In this document: positions 23,331 to 36,520 of the stretch, one piece after another | Layout of the letters: every line of letters starts with the position of its first letter | How positions within the stretch are numbered: position 1 is the first letter of the stretch | From: Apis mellifera | Taxonomy: Eukaryota > Arthropoda > Insecta > Hymenoptera > Apidae | Direction: 5' to 3' | Length of the DNA: 64,000 nucleotides | NCBI RefSeq assembly: GCF_003254395.2 | Contig: NC_037650.1 | Location: 1,302,001-1,366,000 of the forward strand | The notes under the pieces: generated by a model | Told to the model about the DNA's origin: nothing | The model's database searches: none | What the model saw: the letters and a program-made list of their open reading frames with translations, nothing else | Position numbers and translations under genes: made by a program

Positions 23331-25461
23331 TATTTATGATATATTAGGAATAACATAAAATTTATTCTGAAATTATGAAATAAAATCATGCTCTGAATTC
23401 AATTATATTAATGTTCATCAAGTTATTTATAAATATATATCTTATATTGTTACTTATCTGAGATTACTGATCGAAATGATATCTTGCATTTGAAAATAAA
23501 GCACTTTCTTTATCAAACTTTTTTGGTTTTAATAATTAATATTTGTCGAAAAATAAATAACATATTGTTCTGAGAAAAGCAACAGGCGAAAGAAGTAACT
23601 AATAATAAATAACTAATTCAACATAAGAATGTTATTATCCCCATTTCTTTAGTGAAGTCTGTAAAGTGAGAGATTTGAAAATAAGTAGATTTGTAAAAGC
23701 GAAAAGGCAGATATCTTTATATTTCCATTTATAATGTTTAATAACAAATTGTTTACTAACATTTTATTCTTTTCTAAAGAATAATATTTATTTTCCATTG
23801 GAATTTTATAATTTGCTGCTATCTAGATTCTCCTTATATTTATTTCTTTCAAAACTACAAAAAATCAATTAACAGTGAATGTGTGGTTTAGTTTTTTCTT
23901 CTCATTAATTTTAATAATCTTGGAATATAAATATTTCGACATGAATTTTTTTAAAATTATATACTTGTTAAAGTGTTTCATTGAAAATATTCCATAAACC
24001 ATAGAAAGATAATACAAATAATCTCATGGTTCTTTTGAATATTATAAATAAAACAGATATTAAAACAGTAACAAACAATAACAAAAATGAATTATATAAA
24101 TATAATGAATATAATGAACAAAAAATTTTATAAATATTAAAATAGAATATAACAGAATTATATAATAAAAAAAAGAAGTCACAAATCGATAAAAAAAGAG
24201 ACAAAATTTAAAAAAAGATTCTTATACGAAATCTATTAGAATTAAATTCAATAAAGATAAATGAAAGATCAATTGAAGAAGATTATTTTTTTATTGAATT
24301 TGTTGCATATACCAAATCAAAAATATTAAAAAATATATCAGTATTAAATTGCAGCAAATTATAATTCAATAGTTGTGAATTCAATAATTCCAATTCAATT
24401 GTGAAATGGAATTATTAATATGAAATTATTAATAAAATTTTATTATTAATTCACAATTAATAAAATAATTCCCAAATAGTAATAATAATAATGATTCATA
24501 TGATGTAAATAATTTTTAAATTTTCATTTTAATATATAAAAATATTTATGTTTTGATAATTTATATTTCATCTATATTTCAATAATTTATACTTTATTTA
24601 TGTTTCAATAATTTGTTTCAAAATGTTTTAAATTTCTGTTTCTGTAATCAATTATAATTTACATTTATATGTATTTCTTTATTATGTATATTTATATTAT
24701 TTATGTTTAGTTTATAATAAAAACTATTTTATTACAACTTAAACATAAATATTAATAATCAATTTGAATAATAGTATTAAATTAAATAAAAAAATTTATT
24801 CAATTCAATTTATTAAACATTTATAAATTTATTTAAATTTATAATTTATATAATAATTATAATCGAATAAATTATAAATCTATAATTTATATTTAATTAA
24901 TAAAAAATAACTTTTTTTTTAGATTTTAAATTTGTCATAAAAAAACAAAAGAAAAAAGAAACAAATACTACTATAAATATATAACTAAATATATATAAAT
25001 ATATAACTAAATATATAACTATATATATATAAAGGAAAAGTTCTAAAATATTTGAAAATATGAAAAAAAAAAGATATATTAATTTTGTGATTTTGTTATT
25101 TTTGTCCTTGTTTTTTTTTGTAGAACTTATTTTAATTTAGATGAATTCAGTTTTTTAATTTCATTTGAATTTGATTTCTTAAATTATGTCATAAAAAAAT
25201 AATACATGAGAACATTATGCAAAACATTTATTTATTGAGTATTAAACAATTATATTAAACAATTATATATAAATTTGTTTTATAAATATAAAATATATGT
25301 ATATACATAATCATATTATTATATGTATAATATATTTATGCATTTAAAAAAAAATGTTTTATGATTTAATATGATTTTTTTATAAATAAGAATTTCAAAT
25401 GAAAAATCATAATAGAATAAATTAATTATTTTAAGTATTTTATTTTAATTAATTAAATAAT

Positions 25462-25504
<43 letters not shown>

Positions 25505-28500
25505 TGAACAATTTTATTTTTCGATAAAAATACATTAAAAATGTTCTAATCCTAAAGTAACTTTAAATACACGTATATATAATAATACATAATCACCTAT
25601 ATATTGTTTTTTATGTACATAAAAACTACATAAAATTAATTAATATGATATTATTTATTTATTTTATTTATTTTAATAAATATTGCTGTTTTTATATATG
25701 AATTCAAATTATTCTGAATTTTTCGTATTATAGATCATAAAGATATCATTGAATTAATTCTAGATAATTCCTTAGATAATGATATTGTTCTATTTATAAA
25801 ATTATCAACATTAAAATCTGAATTAAATATTTTGTAAAAATTATTTGTTTATATTTTTTCTTCTTTTAATCAAATATTTTTTTATACAAATCTTTCCTTA
25901 TTATATACATATATATTTCTATTTATATATAATATACATATAAATATTTTACATGAATATTATTTATTTTACATTTAAATGAATTAACTATATCTTTTAT
26001 TCTGTAATAAATATTAAAATTATTCAAATTTTATAAGAGAGAGTGACTTAATATGTCAAAAGTATAAGAATATATAAGAGTATATAAGAATAATAAGAAT
26101 ATAATTTTATCATTTATAATGCTATTGCTGAAATAATTTTTAAGACTCTCGCTTCAAGATATTTTATGTTTCAATAACATAATATTATTTCGACAGCAAA
26201 TATCAATGTTAATTTTTCTATTCAATTATGAATTCGTAATTAATATTGATCAAATAGGCTTCGTATATTGATAAATAATATGTTTATAGAGAGAAATAAA
26301 TTATTGAAGTGATTGAAATCAAAATTATTAAATTAATAAATTATGTACATTATTCAAGAAAACCTGCAGGAAACTTCATATTGGACTTTCTATATTTATT
26401 GAAGAATGAAATATATATTTTAAAAGTTCAAATAGAAATAAAAAATTCATTAGAAAAAATAAATAATATATTATAACATTAAAATGAGAAAAAAAGAAAA
26501 AGATTTATAAAAGGAAGTTATAAATAAGATTTTATTAAAGTCTATATACTAACTTGAAGATTTTATTTGTATATTATACTCATAAAATCATCATACGAAT
26601 ATCTTCGTCAGACCATCCAATCTTGTCTAAACAATAACTTCATGTTTTATATAAATATTCAGTTACATATAATACAAGTATAATTCCAAAATATATATAT
26701 AATATTAAAGTTGACACAAATCAAATATCTAGTTTATTGTGAATTAGTTAAATTAAAAAAAGAATAAAATTGCAAGTAATAATTTTAGTTTCTTATCATT
26801 TTGAGATTTATTTTTTTAAAGTCATATAAGTAATAATAATAATCAAGATGAGAAAAAGAATATATACTTTGCATTTCATAATGATTGAATGTTTCGAATA
26901 AAGAGATGTATGCTATAATATATAGCTGAAGATTAATCGCAAACTTAATTAACGATTTCTGAAACATAAAATCAAAAATATAGCAACTTATTTAAGTATA
27001 GAGTAAATTTCAACTTCAATTTCTAAAAACATTTGTAAAGTAAATATTTACTCATAACAATGAAATTTTCATTCTATATTTATTTTAAATTGAATATCGA
27101 TATTATTTTCTTCATATCATAATAATGAATAAAAAAAAAATAATTTAATTCGCATTTATATTTTTTTCAAAAATAAGTGCTAATACAAATATGTAAAAGA
27201 TGAAAATCTTATCAAGTCCAAATTCTTTGAATATTTTATAATGTTAAAAATAGAATACGCAATCCTTTTCGGAAATATACAAATAATTCGAGATATTTAA
27301 GCACTCGATAAAAGTTGAAAAGAAAAAATGTTACAGAAAAATCTTACACATCGATGAAGGAAATAAAAGGAATTATTTAATAAATTCCCTATAAATGGAA
27401 ATAATAATATAAAATGGCATCAATCAATTGATCGAAATATATGAGCAAATGTTCTTTTCCCTTCATATTGTATTTCTTTTCAAAATACTTGCAATGCTTG
27501 ATAATTAGTGCATTCTATTCATAATTTCAATTGCATAAAATCACATATTCAATGCATTCAAAAGATTCGAAAAAACGATAACTTTCTAGTAAATATAGAA
27601 GCTTCAAAAATATTCATCATTATATACATCAATTTGATTGAACACAAGACGAAAAATCAAGATAAGCTTGTAGAAAAGCCGATGAGAGATATTTAAAACA
27701 CAATCTACTAAAATAATGAAGAGGAGAGAATTCAAAAATGATGGAATCAAATTAATTAATGAGGAATGAGGAATTAAAAATTATTTTCAATAAAATGAAA
27801 CCTCTTATCGTATTCGATCAATAATTTAAAAGATTAGCTATTTCGATAAACGAATAATTTCAAATAATTTTTATGTTTTTAACTTATTTCTTTTTATTAT
27901 CATTATTAATTAATTTATTAAAATTTCTGCTACATTAATTAAAATCACATATGATATAAATATGCATTTCTCAATATATTTTTTACCATCTGTTATAATC
28001 ATATATATAAATAAATAATAATATTATATATTATATATTTTATAATATTATTATATTTAATATAATTGATAATATTTTTTTATTTCTAATAATAATCTCA
28101 TATCGAAAAATAAACTATTGAAATTGAATATTTTTTGAAATAGAATATTATAAAATAGAATACAACAAATTATTAATTATTAATTTTAAAACTAAAAAAT
28201 AATGATATATCAGAAAAAAATAATGGGAAAGATTTTTGATAATAGAAAAATAGATGTTGTTATTCTCCATTTTAAGTAATCTTAAGTTCCGCATTAATTT
28301 AACTTAATATCTTAACAATTAAAATAATAATATAAGTTATTGGATATGAGCAAATTCTTATAAAAAAAAATTAGTCAAAATTACTATTGTACCGAAATGA
28401 TAATATAAAAATATATATCGTTAATTACTCCTGTTAAAGTACTCTTTCGTTAAAAAATTTATAATTTGCAATTAAACGCTAATAAAAAAATTTTTTTATT

Positions 28501-29270
28501 ATAATTTTTTCTATTGATATAATTATTATTATTTACACAAGTAAATATCTGTATTCTTTATCTGTGTTCTTGATATAATATAAATATATTATTATTTTAT
28601 TTTTATAAATATATTGTTATCATTATTATATTTTTTATTCTCTATATTTTGACAGGAAATGAAATTTATGAATAATTATATTTATATATATTTAATTTAT
28701 ATAAATAAATTCTTATAAATACAAAAAATAAATATGAAGATAATAAATAAATTAATTAATTAAATAATTATTATATTTTAATTTAAATAATAATTATTTT
28801 TTAAATTATTATATTATTTAAATAAATAATTGTATTATTTAAAAAAGACTATTACTGTTATTTAAAAAGAACAATATTTTGATAAATTAAATAAAATTAT
28901 TATCATAAAAATACATCAAAAAATATTGTAAAAAATAATCTTTCCCTAATTGTAATATTCATTTTATTTAGCTTTATCTTATCTAAATTTTAATTTTAAT
29001 AATGGATAGAATAAATTCTGTAAATTTATAATGATATTTATATATAAATATATTATATATTTCGTGAATTTAAAAATATAAACTAATAATAAATATAAAC
29101 AAGAAAATGAAAATAATAAAAATTAAAAAAATTTTATGAAAAAAAAATTAAACTGAATAAATTAAGTTTTAATTTTGCGAAATTGAATCCTTTTATTTAT
29201 TATAATTATTTATTATATTAACACAAAATTAAACAAAAGATAAAATTCTATTTTAATTAGCGTTACTAGA
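23331..29270. other. AT-rich stretch with a few weak open frames
   Basis: No recognised gene. (AT)n occurs at 25,468-25,498. The minus ORF at 26,785-26,967 (NLQLYIIAYISLFETF, NHYEMQSIYSFSHL) and the plus frame at 27,508-27,696 (listed separately) have mixed composition. 27,240-27,860 is locally higher in G+C. Everything else is low complexity. Confidence 0.45.
27508..27696 (+). CDS. Weak candidate open segment, unknown
   Basis: Sixty-two codons open to a TAA, beginning only with a GTG, so more likely an exon fragment or chance frame than a whole gene. It includes HSIHNFNCIKSHIQCIQKIR, NDNFLVNIEAS and DKLVEKPMRDI. Codons such as CAC, AAG, ACG, CTT and CCG appear more often than in the surrounding AT-rich DNA. 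No domain or splice boundaries identified. Confidence 0.15.
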   Translation: MHSIHNFNCIKSHIQCIQKIRKNDNFLVNIEASKIFIIIYINLIEHKTKNQDKLVEKPMRDI

Positions 29271-29325
29271 TCGAAGAATTTAAGCAATTTAAGAAATTTA
29301 AGAAGGAAATAATGGAAGAAAAAGA

Positions 29326-29586
29326 ATGTCTTATGGCTCGATAATACGTTATTATTTAGTTCCTAAATGTAATATATGTGGCATAAATGAAATATGTAGA
29401 ATAATTATAGGTTGTGAAAAGGATAAAGAAAGAAGAAAACATTGAGAAATTTATCCTGATAATTCTGATCTTAATAAATCTTCATGAATCACGATTATAT
29501 GTGAAGAGCGTCACGATTTCGCATTCTTGAAGAAACAAAAGTTCAAAATTATTTACATTGTATTGTTATTAGATTTAACAAATTAA
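29326..29586 (+). pseudogene. Broken THAP-type zinc-finger protein N-terminus
   Basis: A single frame runs 86 codons from ATG with only two in-frame TGA stops (29,443 and 29,485). It reads MSYGSIIRYYLVPKCNICG, then about residues 20-39 KDKERRKH, then a stop, EIYPDNSDLNKSS, a stop, ITIICEERHDFAFLKKQ. THAP domains are about 80-90-residue C2CH zinc-binding DNA-binding modules with two N-terminal cysteines, an invariant tryptophan after a basic stretch, and a C-terminal Cys-x2-His. Here the CNIC pair, a RRKH[stop] where TGG to TGA would remove the tryptophan, and ICEERH-FAF fit that order. THAP modules occur in P-element-type transposases and in many host proteins. The stops mean it is probably inactive. 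Confidence 0.45.
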
Positions 29587-32241
29587 GTCTATTTTAATAT
29601 CTAAGGAATCACAATTTGTTAATGGAGACATAAATGTATGACTTAACTGAATTTTCCTTTTAATTTTATTTTTCTTATCGATGTTTAACTTCTTCTTCTT
29701 ACAGACCCAATATATTTATAATTTTATTACCAGACTGCGGATTTTTATGAAAATATATATTTTTTATATTGGATGAGTATTTAAATTTTAACATGTTAAA
29801 TTATGTTATCAATTTATGCACGAAATTGACAAAGAGAATCGATATATATTAGAAAAAGAAGCAAAAAATAATATTTTCTATTATATTTAACATTTTACCC
29901 CAATTTTCTTTATATATATTTTCAATTGTTAGTAAAGAGAAAATATACAGAATTATTAGAATACTTAAACTTAAAATCAAATTTGAAACTTCCATAAGAA
30001 TATGAAAAAAAATATAATATTCAATTATTTAATTTCATTAATTCCAATTATTACGCAAAAAATATTCAAATTTCTTTAATATAAATAGATATCTTTTAAT
30101 AATAACATTTTTTATATATTCAATTATTTTACTTTAATAAATTATTCTATAGAAAATATTTAAATTTCTCTAATAATAAATATTTTAAAAGTTCATGATA
30201 CAGATGAAAAATAATTGCTAATTTTTCTTAAATATTTTTCTTGATTTTGAATATTCATATTTTTCATAGACAAAATTCAGTATTTTTTATTTATTTGCAA
30301 TGAATGTATTATAATTTTTTTTCTTTTTTTCTTAAAAACTAAGAATTAAATATTATGCGGAAATAAATGAATTTCGGTATTTAATTTATTAAATTTATAA
30401 TAATTGAAAATGAAGTAAGTAAAGTAAGTAAAGTAGAATATATACGCAGAAAATTTGCTTTTGAAAACAAAAAACTTTAAAACAGATATTTTTAAAAGAT
30501 TTACTAAAGATTTAAAAATTTTAAATATATATTAAATATAATTTTAAAAATTTTTATATTTTCTTTGACTTTATTTAAAAATTAATATTTATAACATTCT
30601 ATATAATATCTATATAATATCTAATTAAAATAATTAAATCAAAAGTAATTTAATTAAAGTAAAATTAAAATTTGTCTTACTCCAATATTTTTAAATCTTT
30701 CTATAATCTTAGTATATTTTTGTACTCTTATACCGATCTCTTGAAAAATTAGTTAAGTTCATTTAAATCAATTAATTATTTACTGTGACGTTTGCTTTTA
30801 TTTATTTTTTATTTGTTTTTTATTCAAAAATAAGAAACAAAATCATGAATAATTACTAGTTTATTTAATTTTGTCATTATAAATTTATTAATATAAAGAA
30901 ATAAAAACGATTAGCAAATTTTATTATCAAAATTATTTAAAGATCAAACTCAATGCACAATATTTCAAAATTGTTTAAAAAAGATTTAAGAATATAAAAT
31001 CAAAATAATATTAAAAACTTTTCTTCAATATCAACATCAAACCATCAAATTGAAAATCTTATAACATTGATATAAATATAATCATATATATTATATATCT
31101 TATATTTAAATATAATGATATAAATTTTTATGAATGTTAATAACAAATTATTGTGAGCTTTGAAATAGTAAAGTGTTTTGCAATTATTTAACTATCATTG
31201 AAAATTCTAAGGCAAAAATTAGAAATATCAAAGTTATTAAGTGATTTATTAGTTTATTACTTATTAGTTAGTATTTAATGTAATAATTATGAATTGACTC
31301 ACAAAGTAAAATTGTGAAATATCAAATTAAATTTAAAAATCGTATTAATTGATTTATTATTTATTAGATAGAATTCATTATTTTTTTTGATAAATAAATA
31401 CGAGTTCAAAGTCAAATTACGAAATAAAATTGTTCCTTTTCTTCTTGAAATAAATTAATTTTTTCATATCTTTATCTATAATCTTATCTATAATATCTCT
31501 ATAATCATTATATATTATATATTCTATATAATATATTATATATTCTATAATCAGTATATATTTAAAAATTACATTAAAAATTATTCTATAATATAGAATG
31601 CAGATTTTTCTCGAGTCATATATGTGCATTGTATATATTAAAAAGTCCAGCATTCGTGAATGTTACTTTAATAACGAAAATGCATTTACTAAAATTTCTG
31701 TTTTTTCGACATCTTTCATTCTAGTACAAAGCACCACTTGAAAAAATTGTTCTGTTAGTTCTTGAACGCATTACCAATAAAAATTTTGTGATTTTAAATT
31801 AAAAATAATCAAAATAACTATTAATTATCATTATAATAATAATTATGATAAAGTTTACTTTATTTATATCTTAAAAAAAGGAATATAATATCAATATCTG
31901 ATTTTTTATAAAAATCAAGACAATAAATGTGCTAAGATCAGTTTATCTTAGATGATCGAAGAAAAAGCAAAAATATAAATGTTTACATTACGTTATTAGC
32001 ATTTAAATAATATGTATAGATTACGCATTATAAAAATACGAAAAAAATTAATGTAGTTCAAATAAATTTTGAAATATTTGGATTATTTTATACTGAATAT
32101 AATTTTTATAATTGTTTTTCTTATTCATGACTTTTTAAATTTTCGCCATGCTTATGAAAATTATTTTTAAAATATCATTTAAATATTAATTACAATAATT
32201 ATTCATCTAACAACATAATTATTATTTTAAATATTATATAT

Positions 32242-32370
32242 ACACGCGTTAGAAGGATTTTTTATTCGGCATCCTTCATGTCAAAAGAAGCACTGCGTAT
32301 ATCTTTCTGGATTCTTACACATCTCTTCTATCTATTTTACTATTATACTATTATACTACTATATATCTAG
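32242..32370 (+). CDS. Weak candidate open segment
   Basis: Plus-strand frame TRVRRIFYSASFMSKEALRI then SFWILTHLFYLFYYYT, ending TAG at 32,368. An internal ATG at 32,278 would give 30 residues. It lies in a patch of higher complexity (acacgcgttagaagg). The hydrophobic second half could be a membrane segment. No homology recognised. Confidence 0.15.
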   Translation, partial: TRVRRIFYSASFMSKEALRISFWILTHLFYLFYYYTIILLYI

Positions 32371-33405
32371 AATGATTGAATATTATTAAAAACAAAAATA
32401 TTAAAAAAAGAATTTTTAACTTATAAATTTAAAAATGTTAAAAAAGGAATTAATTAATAAATGATTTGCTCTTACTATTTAATTTATTATTGTGGAAAAT
32501 CAAATAAAACGTGCACAATTATAAATTATAAAAAAAATAAATATAAATTATAATTAAAAAGACTAAAAAAAAATTTGAAAAGCAGTTATTTTTCGAATTT
32601 ATTTGTTAAAAATAGACAAATATTTATTATAATTAACAACGATTTATTGCATTAAGAATATGCATATTTTTTTCATATTTAACTTAAGATTATTATTTTT
32701 TTTTTCAAAAAACATATCGTGCACTTATATTTTTCATTTATATTTTTATATTTTTTTTTCATTTCTATTTGTATATATATTATATGCAAATATATATTTA
32801 AAGTATATTTTTTGGCACTATTTAATAATAATAAATTTTAATAATACTCTCTAAATAGTTTTTGATTAAATGCAGTATGAAATTAAAAATATTATAATTT
32901 TTTATATAAATGCTATGATATAAATTTAAATTAAATAATAACAAATAATAAATGTTACATCGATATTAGTGAACTAGATACAAAAAAGTTTTTAACTTTT
33001 TTTTATTATGAAGAAAAATAGAATGAAAAAAAGTACTTAATCAAAAATACGTGCAATAGAAAAAATATTTATTATTATAAATTGACATTATTTTTTTAAA
33101 TAGTATTTTTGTTAATATTTGTTACATTTATATGTATAACTGCTTGTACTATATTTGAAGTTATATTTAATTACAATTTTATTTCCTTGGTGTTTTTTTT
33201 TAATAAAAAAAATTTTTTTTAATTATTATTTTTATTATTATATACTATATTCTATATATTATATATTATTATTATTTATTTTATATCAGACTGACTTAAT
33301 ATGTATTTAACATGCACTTCATATTTATTTATAATTATTTATATTCATAATTATTTACTAATTTAATAATTAAAACTATATATTATTTTTAATAAATTTT
33401 ATATA

Positions 33406-33624
33406 TTGTTGGCAACAGTATTCTGTTATACAATTGAACATATTTCTATTTCGTTTTATTTTTCCAATTCCCAATTAATATTTGTACTAATTTATATATT
33501 TAAAATTTTTAAATATTTTCCTGCTAAAATAGATGCTAATCAGATGACAAATTTGTTAATCTTAAATATCAGTATAAAAATGTGCCAGTGCTCCGTCATG
33601 CATAAACCACATGTTTCTTCATAA
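33406..33624 (+). CDS. Weak candidate open segment, partly hydrophobic
   Basis: Seventy-two codons from a TTG, so no proper start. It includes LATVFCYTIEHISISFYF, then a hydrophobic stretch, then KIDANQMTNLLILNISIKM and CQCSVMHKPHVSS. The tail has better codon variety than the flanks. Could be an exon or a chance frame. Confidence 0.15.
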   Translation: MLATVFCYTIEHISISFYFSNSQLIFVLIYIFKIFKYFPAKIDANQMTNLLILNISIKMCQCSVMHKPHVSS

Positions 33625-33719
33625 TTCACATCTAATATTTCCTCTAAAAAAACTCTAAACTTACATCGTAGCACAATAATTTATTAAAAAATTTATATAA
33701 ATTTGATCATTATTTCCAT

Positions 33720-33722
<3 letters not shown>

Positions 33723-33758
<36 letters not shown>
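33723..33758. repeat. (AT)n microsatellite
   Basis: About 36 bp of alternating AT. Confidence 0.95.
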
Positions 33759-33767
<9 letters not shown>

Positions 33768-34717
33768 ATATAAAAAATATAATTAATTGGCTATCTACAC
33801 ATACTAAAATTGATATTAAAAATTATTCTCAATTATGGATTTTCTCTGTTCGTTTATCTTATTTTAATTTATTTATTGTAAAAATAACTTTTATATAAAA
33901 GTTATTTATATTAAAATAAGAAATAATTAAAAAATATAAACTTTTTTAATTTAATTTTATTTAAAAACATTTTTATTGCAAAAGTAAATCTATAAATTTA
34001 TTTTTCATGTAATCTATTTAAATAAGATAAAAAGCATTATAGAATTATTCAATGAAAAGAAAGCATCTAATTAAAAGAAGATAATAATTATTTATTTATT
34101 TGTAGCAAAATTTAATTTTTATTAAAAATTATTATCAAATGCTATAAGACATTCCGAAAAAATTAAAAATTATGGAATCAGTTTTAATAGAATCTAATAA
34201 TTTAATAAATATAATAATATAAATTTTAAAAAATGCATCGAATATTTGTAAATACAAAATTAATTAGCAATTGTAAATTTAAATATAATATCAAAAATTA
34301 ATAAAAATGTTAAAGAATCGCAAAAAATTCCAATATAAATTCCAATATAAAATGAAATGTAAATTTAAATATCTAATATAAAACCTTTTCTATAAAATTA
34401 TCTTATCTATCTCTGTGATTATCTTATATAAATTAATTTTATCAAAAAAAAAATAAATAAATTTATAACAACAAAACAATTATAATTTAAATTATAATGA
34501 ATAAAAATATAAAATGATTAATATATTGTAGATATATATTAATTTTTACATATTCTTTACATTTATTATGCATATATCTTGTACATTTTGATATAAAGAT
34601 ATAATTTTATAAATACATTTCGTAGTTTATATAACTTGTTTTGTTAACTTTTGTATGTCTTATCAATGATAAATTTTTTTTCAAACGTTATATAAATATA
34701 TTCAATTTCGTATTAAT

Positions 34718-34867
34718 ATGCTTGGATTATTTTCAACCCCATCTGGCACAATTTCTTCTAAAATTATAGTTTTTACGAATCTCGATTTATCTGTTTTTTT
34801 GTATTGTCTATTAAAACTCTATGAATCTTCCAGTATGAATATTTTCAATCAGAACTTTTCATGCTAG
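34718..34867 (+). CDS. Small ORF with ATG, 49 codons, unknown
   Basis: ATG to TAG reads MLGLFSTPSGTISSKIIVFT, then NLDLSVFLYCLLKLYESSS, then MNIFNQNFSC. It lies in a patch of higher G+C. The opposite strand is also open here (KTIILEEIVPDGVENNPSI), so the coding strand, if any, is undecided. Confidence 0.15.
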   Translation: MLGLFSTPSGTISSKIIVFTNLDLSVFLYCLLKLYESSSMNIFNQNFSC

Positions 34868-36187
34868 AATAAGTTTCATTTTTTAGTTATATAAGTTATA
34901 TAATTATAATATATAAATAATAGTATAGTTATATAATTAGAATTTATAAGTTTATGAAAATTTATGTAAAATGAAAAAAAAACAAATTAAATAAAACAAA
35001 TTTTAATTCTATTATTTAATTTTTTTTAAATATTAATATTTAAATATTTTTTTAAATATTAATATTTAAATAAAATAAATTAAAAATTTAATAAATTAAA
35101 TTAAAAAATTAAATAAAATAAAAGAAATCTGAATAAAAATTAATCATTCTAAGTGATTCTAAATAAATCTGAATATATAAATTCATTATCTATTTATTTA
35201 CATGTTTAATTTAAAATGATACTAAATTAAGATTTCATATCATCAAAGACAAGAATATAATTTAAAAAATTTTTTCAAATCTAAAAAATTGTAAAATAAA
35301 TGTGTAAAAAATTATAAAAATAAATGAAGATCTTGCATAAGATTTTATTTTTAGGGAATAGTATCTGGAAATCTAAAAAAATTTAATAATAATATAAATA
35401 TATAAACATTAATTTATAAATAATTAATTTATAATATATATTAATATTTATATTAAATATTATTAGTCATACAATAATTTCAATAGTTTAATTATTATAA
35501 GTATTAAAAATATTTTGATAAATGTAATATAAAAAATTTTTGAAAAATAAACTATATAAAAAACAAAGTAAAACATTACATGTACTTTGACTGTCATTAA
35601 ACTTTTAATTATATAAGAACAATATCATAAATGAATAAGGAATTCTCTATATGTAAAATTATTTTCTATATATACTAAAATTAATCTAATATTAGAATAA
35701 CAGATTTAAAGATTAGCGATTATAATAATAATAATAATGGTAATCATAATTAAAACGTCACGCAAAAGCTGAATATTTAAGTTAAATTATTTAATTAATT
35801 AATAATAAAAAAAATAAGTAAACAAATCTTGTTTATAGTTTATATAATAATAAGATGAATGAAAAATTTTTAAATATTTAATTAATAATTTTTTTTATTT
35901 TAAAACAATTTTTTTTATTATTATTTTAAATGAAAAATTAAATTTTGTCATAAAATCAGTATTTTTAAAAGTAATTAAGAAATAATTCAGTACTGTCATG
36001 ATGTTTACCTGAAAGAAAACTATAACTTTTTTAAGATTAGATACTTTTCAAATAAAGAAATAATAAATAGAATCCATATTGCATATAGATATTGTATATA
36101 GGAAAACTTATTTGGAATAACCTTAAAATTATTAGGATTCATTGAAGAAGATCTTCTATTATTCTATTTGTCAAAATAATAATAATA

Positions 36188-36350
36188 ATTATTATTATTA
36201 TTTCAAATAAAATAAACATAAATATATTTAAATTAAAGTAAAAATATTTCCAAATAAAATCCAAAACTTAACTTGAGAAATAAATTTATAACGGTTAGTT
36301 TACATACAATAAAATACATCGATAATGCAAACGGGTTAAAAGAACTTATC
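36188..36350 (+). repeat. Tandem duplication, copy 1
   Basis: Contains 'tttcaaataaaataaacata', 'ataacggttagtttacatac' and 'aatgcaaacgggttaaa'. It recurs 171 bp downstream with only a handful of substitutions and a one-base indel, so the duplication is recent compared with other repeats here. Confidence 0.9.
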
Positions 36351-36359
36351 TTTTTTAAA

Positions 36360-36520
36360 TTATTATTATTATTTCAAATAAAATAAACATAAATTTATTT
36401 AAATTAAAGTAAAAATATTTCCAAATAAATTCCAAAACTTACTTGAGAAATAAATTTGTAACGGTTAGTTTACATACAATAAAATACATCGATAATGCAA
36501 ACGCGTTAAATGAACTTATT
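36360..36520 (+). repeat. Tandem duplication, copy 2
   Basis: Second copy of the 171-bp unit. Differences from copy 1 include aaacgcgttaaat for aaacgggttaaaa and a missing A in cttacttgag. No coding frame is shared. Confidence 0.9.

Larger units (their letters stand above)
29590..36185. other. AT-rich stretch with weak open frames; no recognised gene
   Basis: Includes (AT)n at 33,723-33,758, a palindromic ataatatattatat-rich block at 31,490-31,560, and three weak open segments listed separately (32,242-32,370; 33,406-33,624; 34,718-34,867). The ORFs at 31,417-31,653 and 32,660-32,854 are low complexity. Confidence 0.45.
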
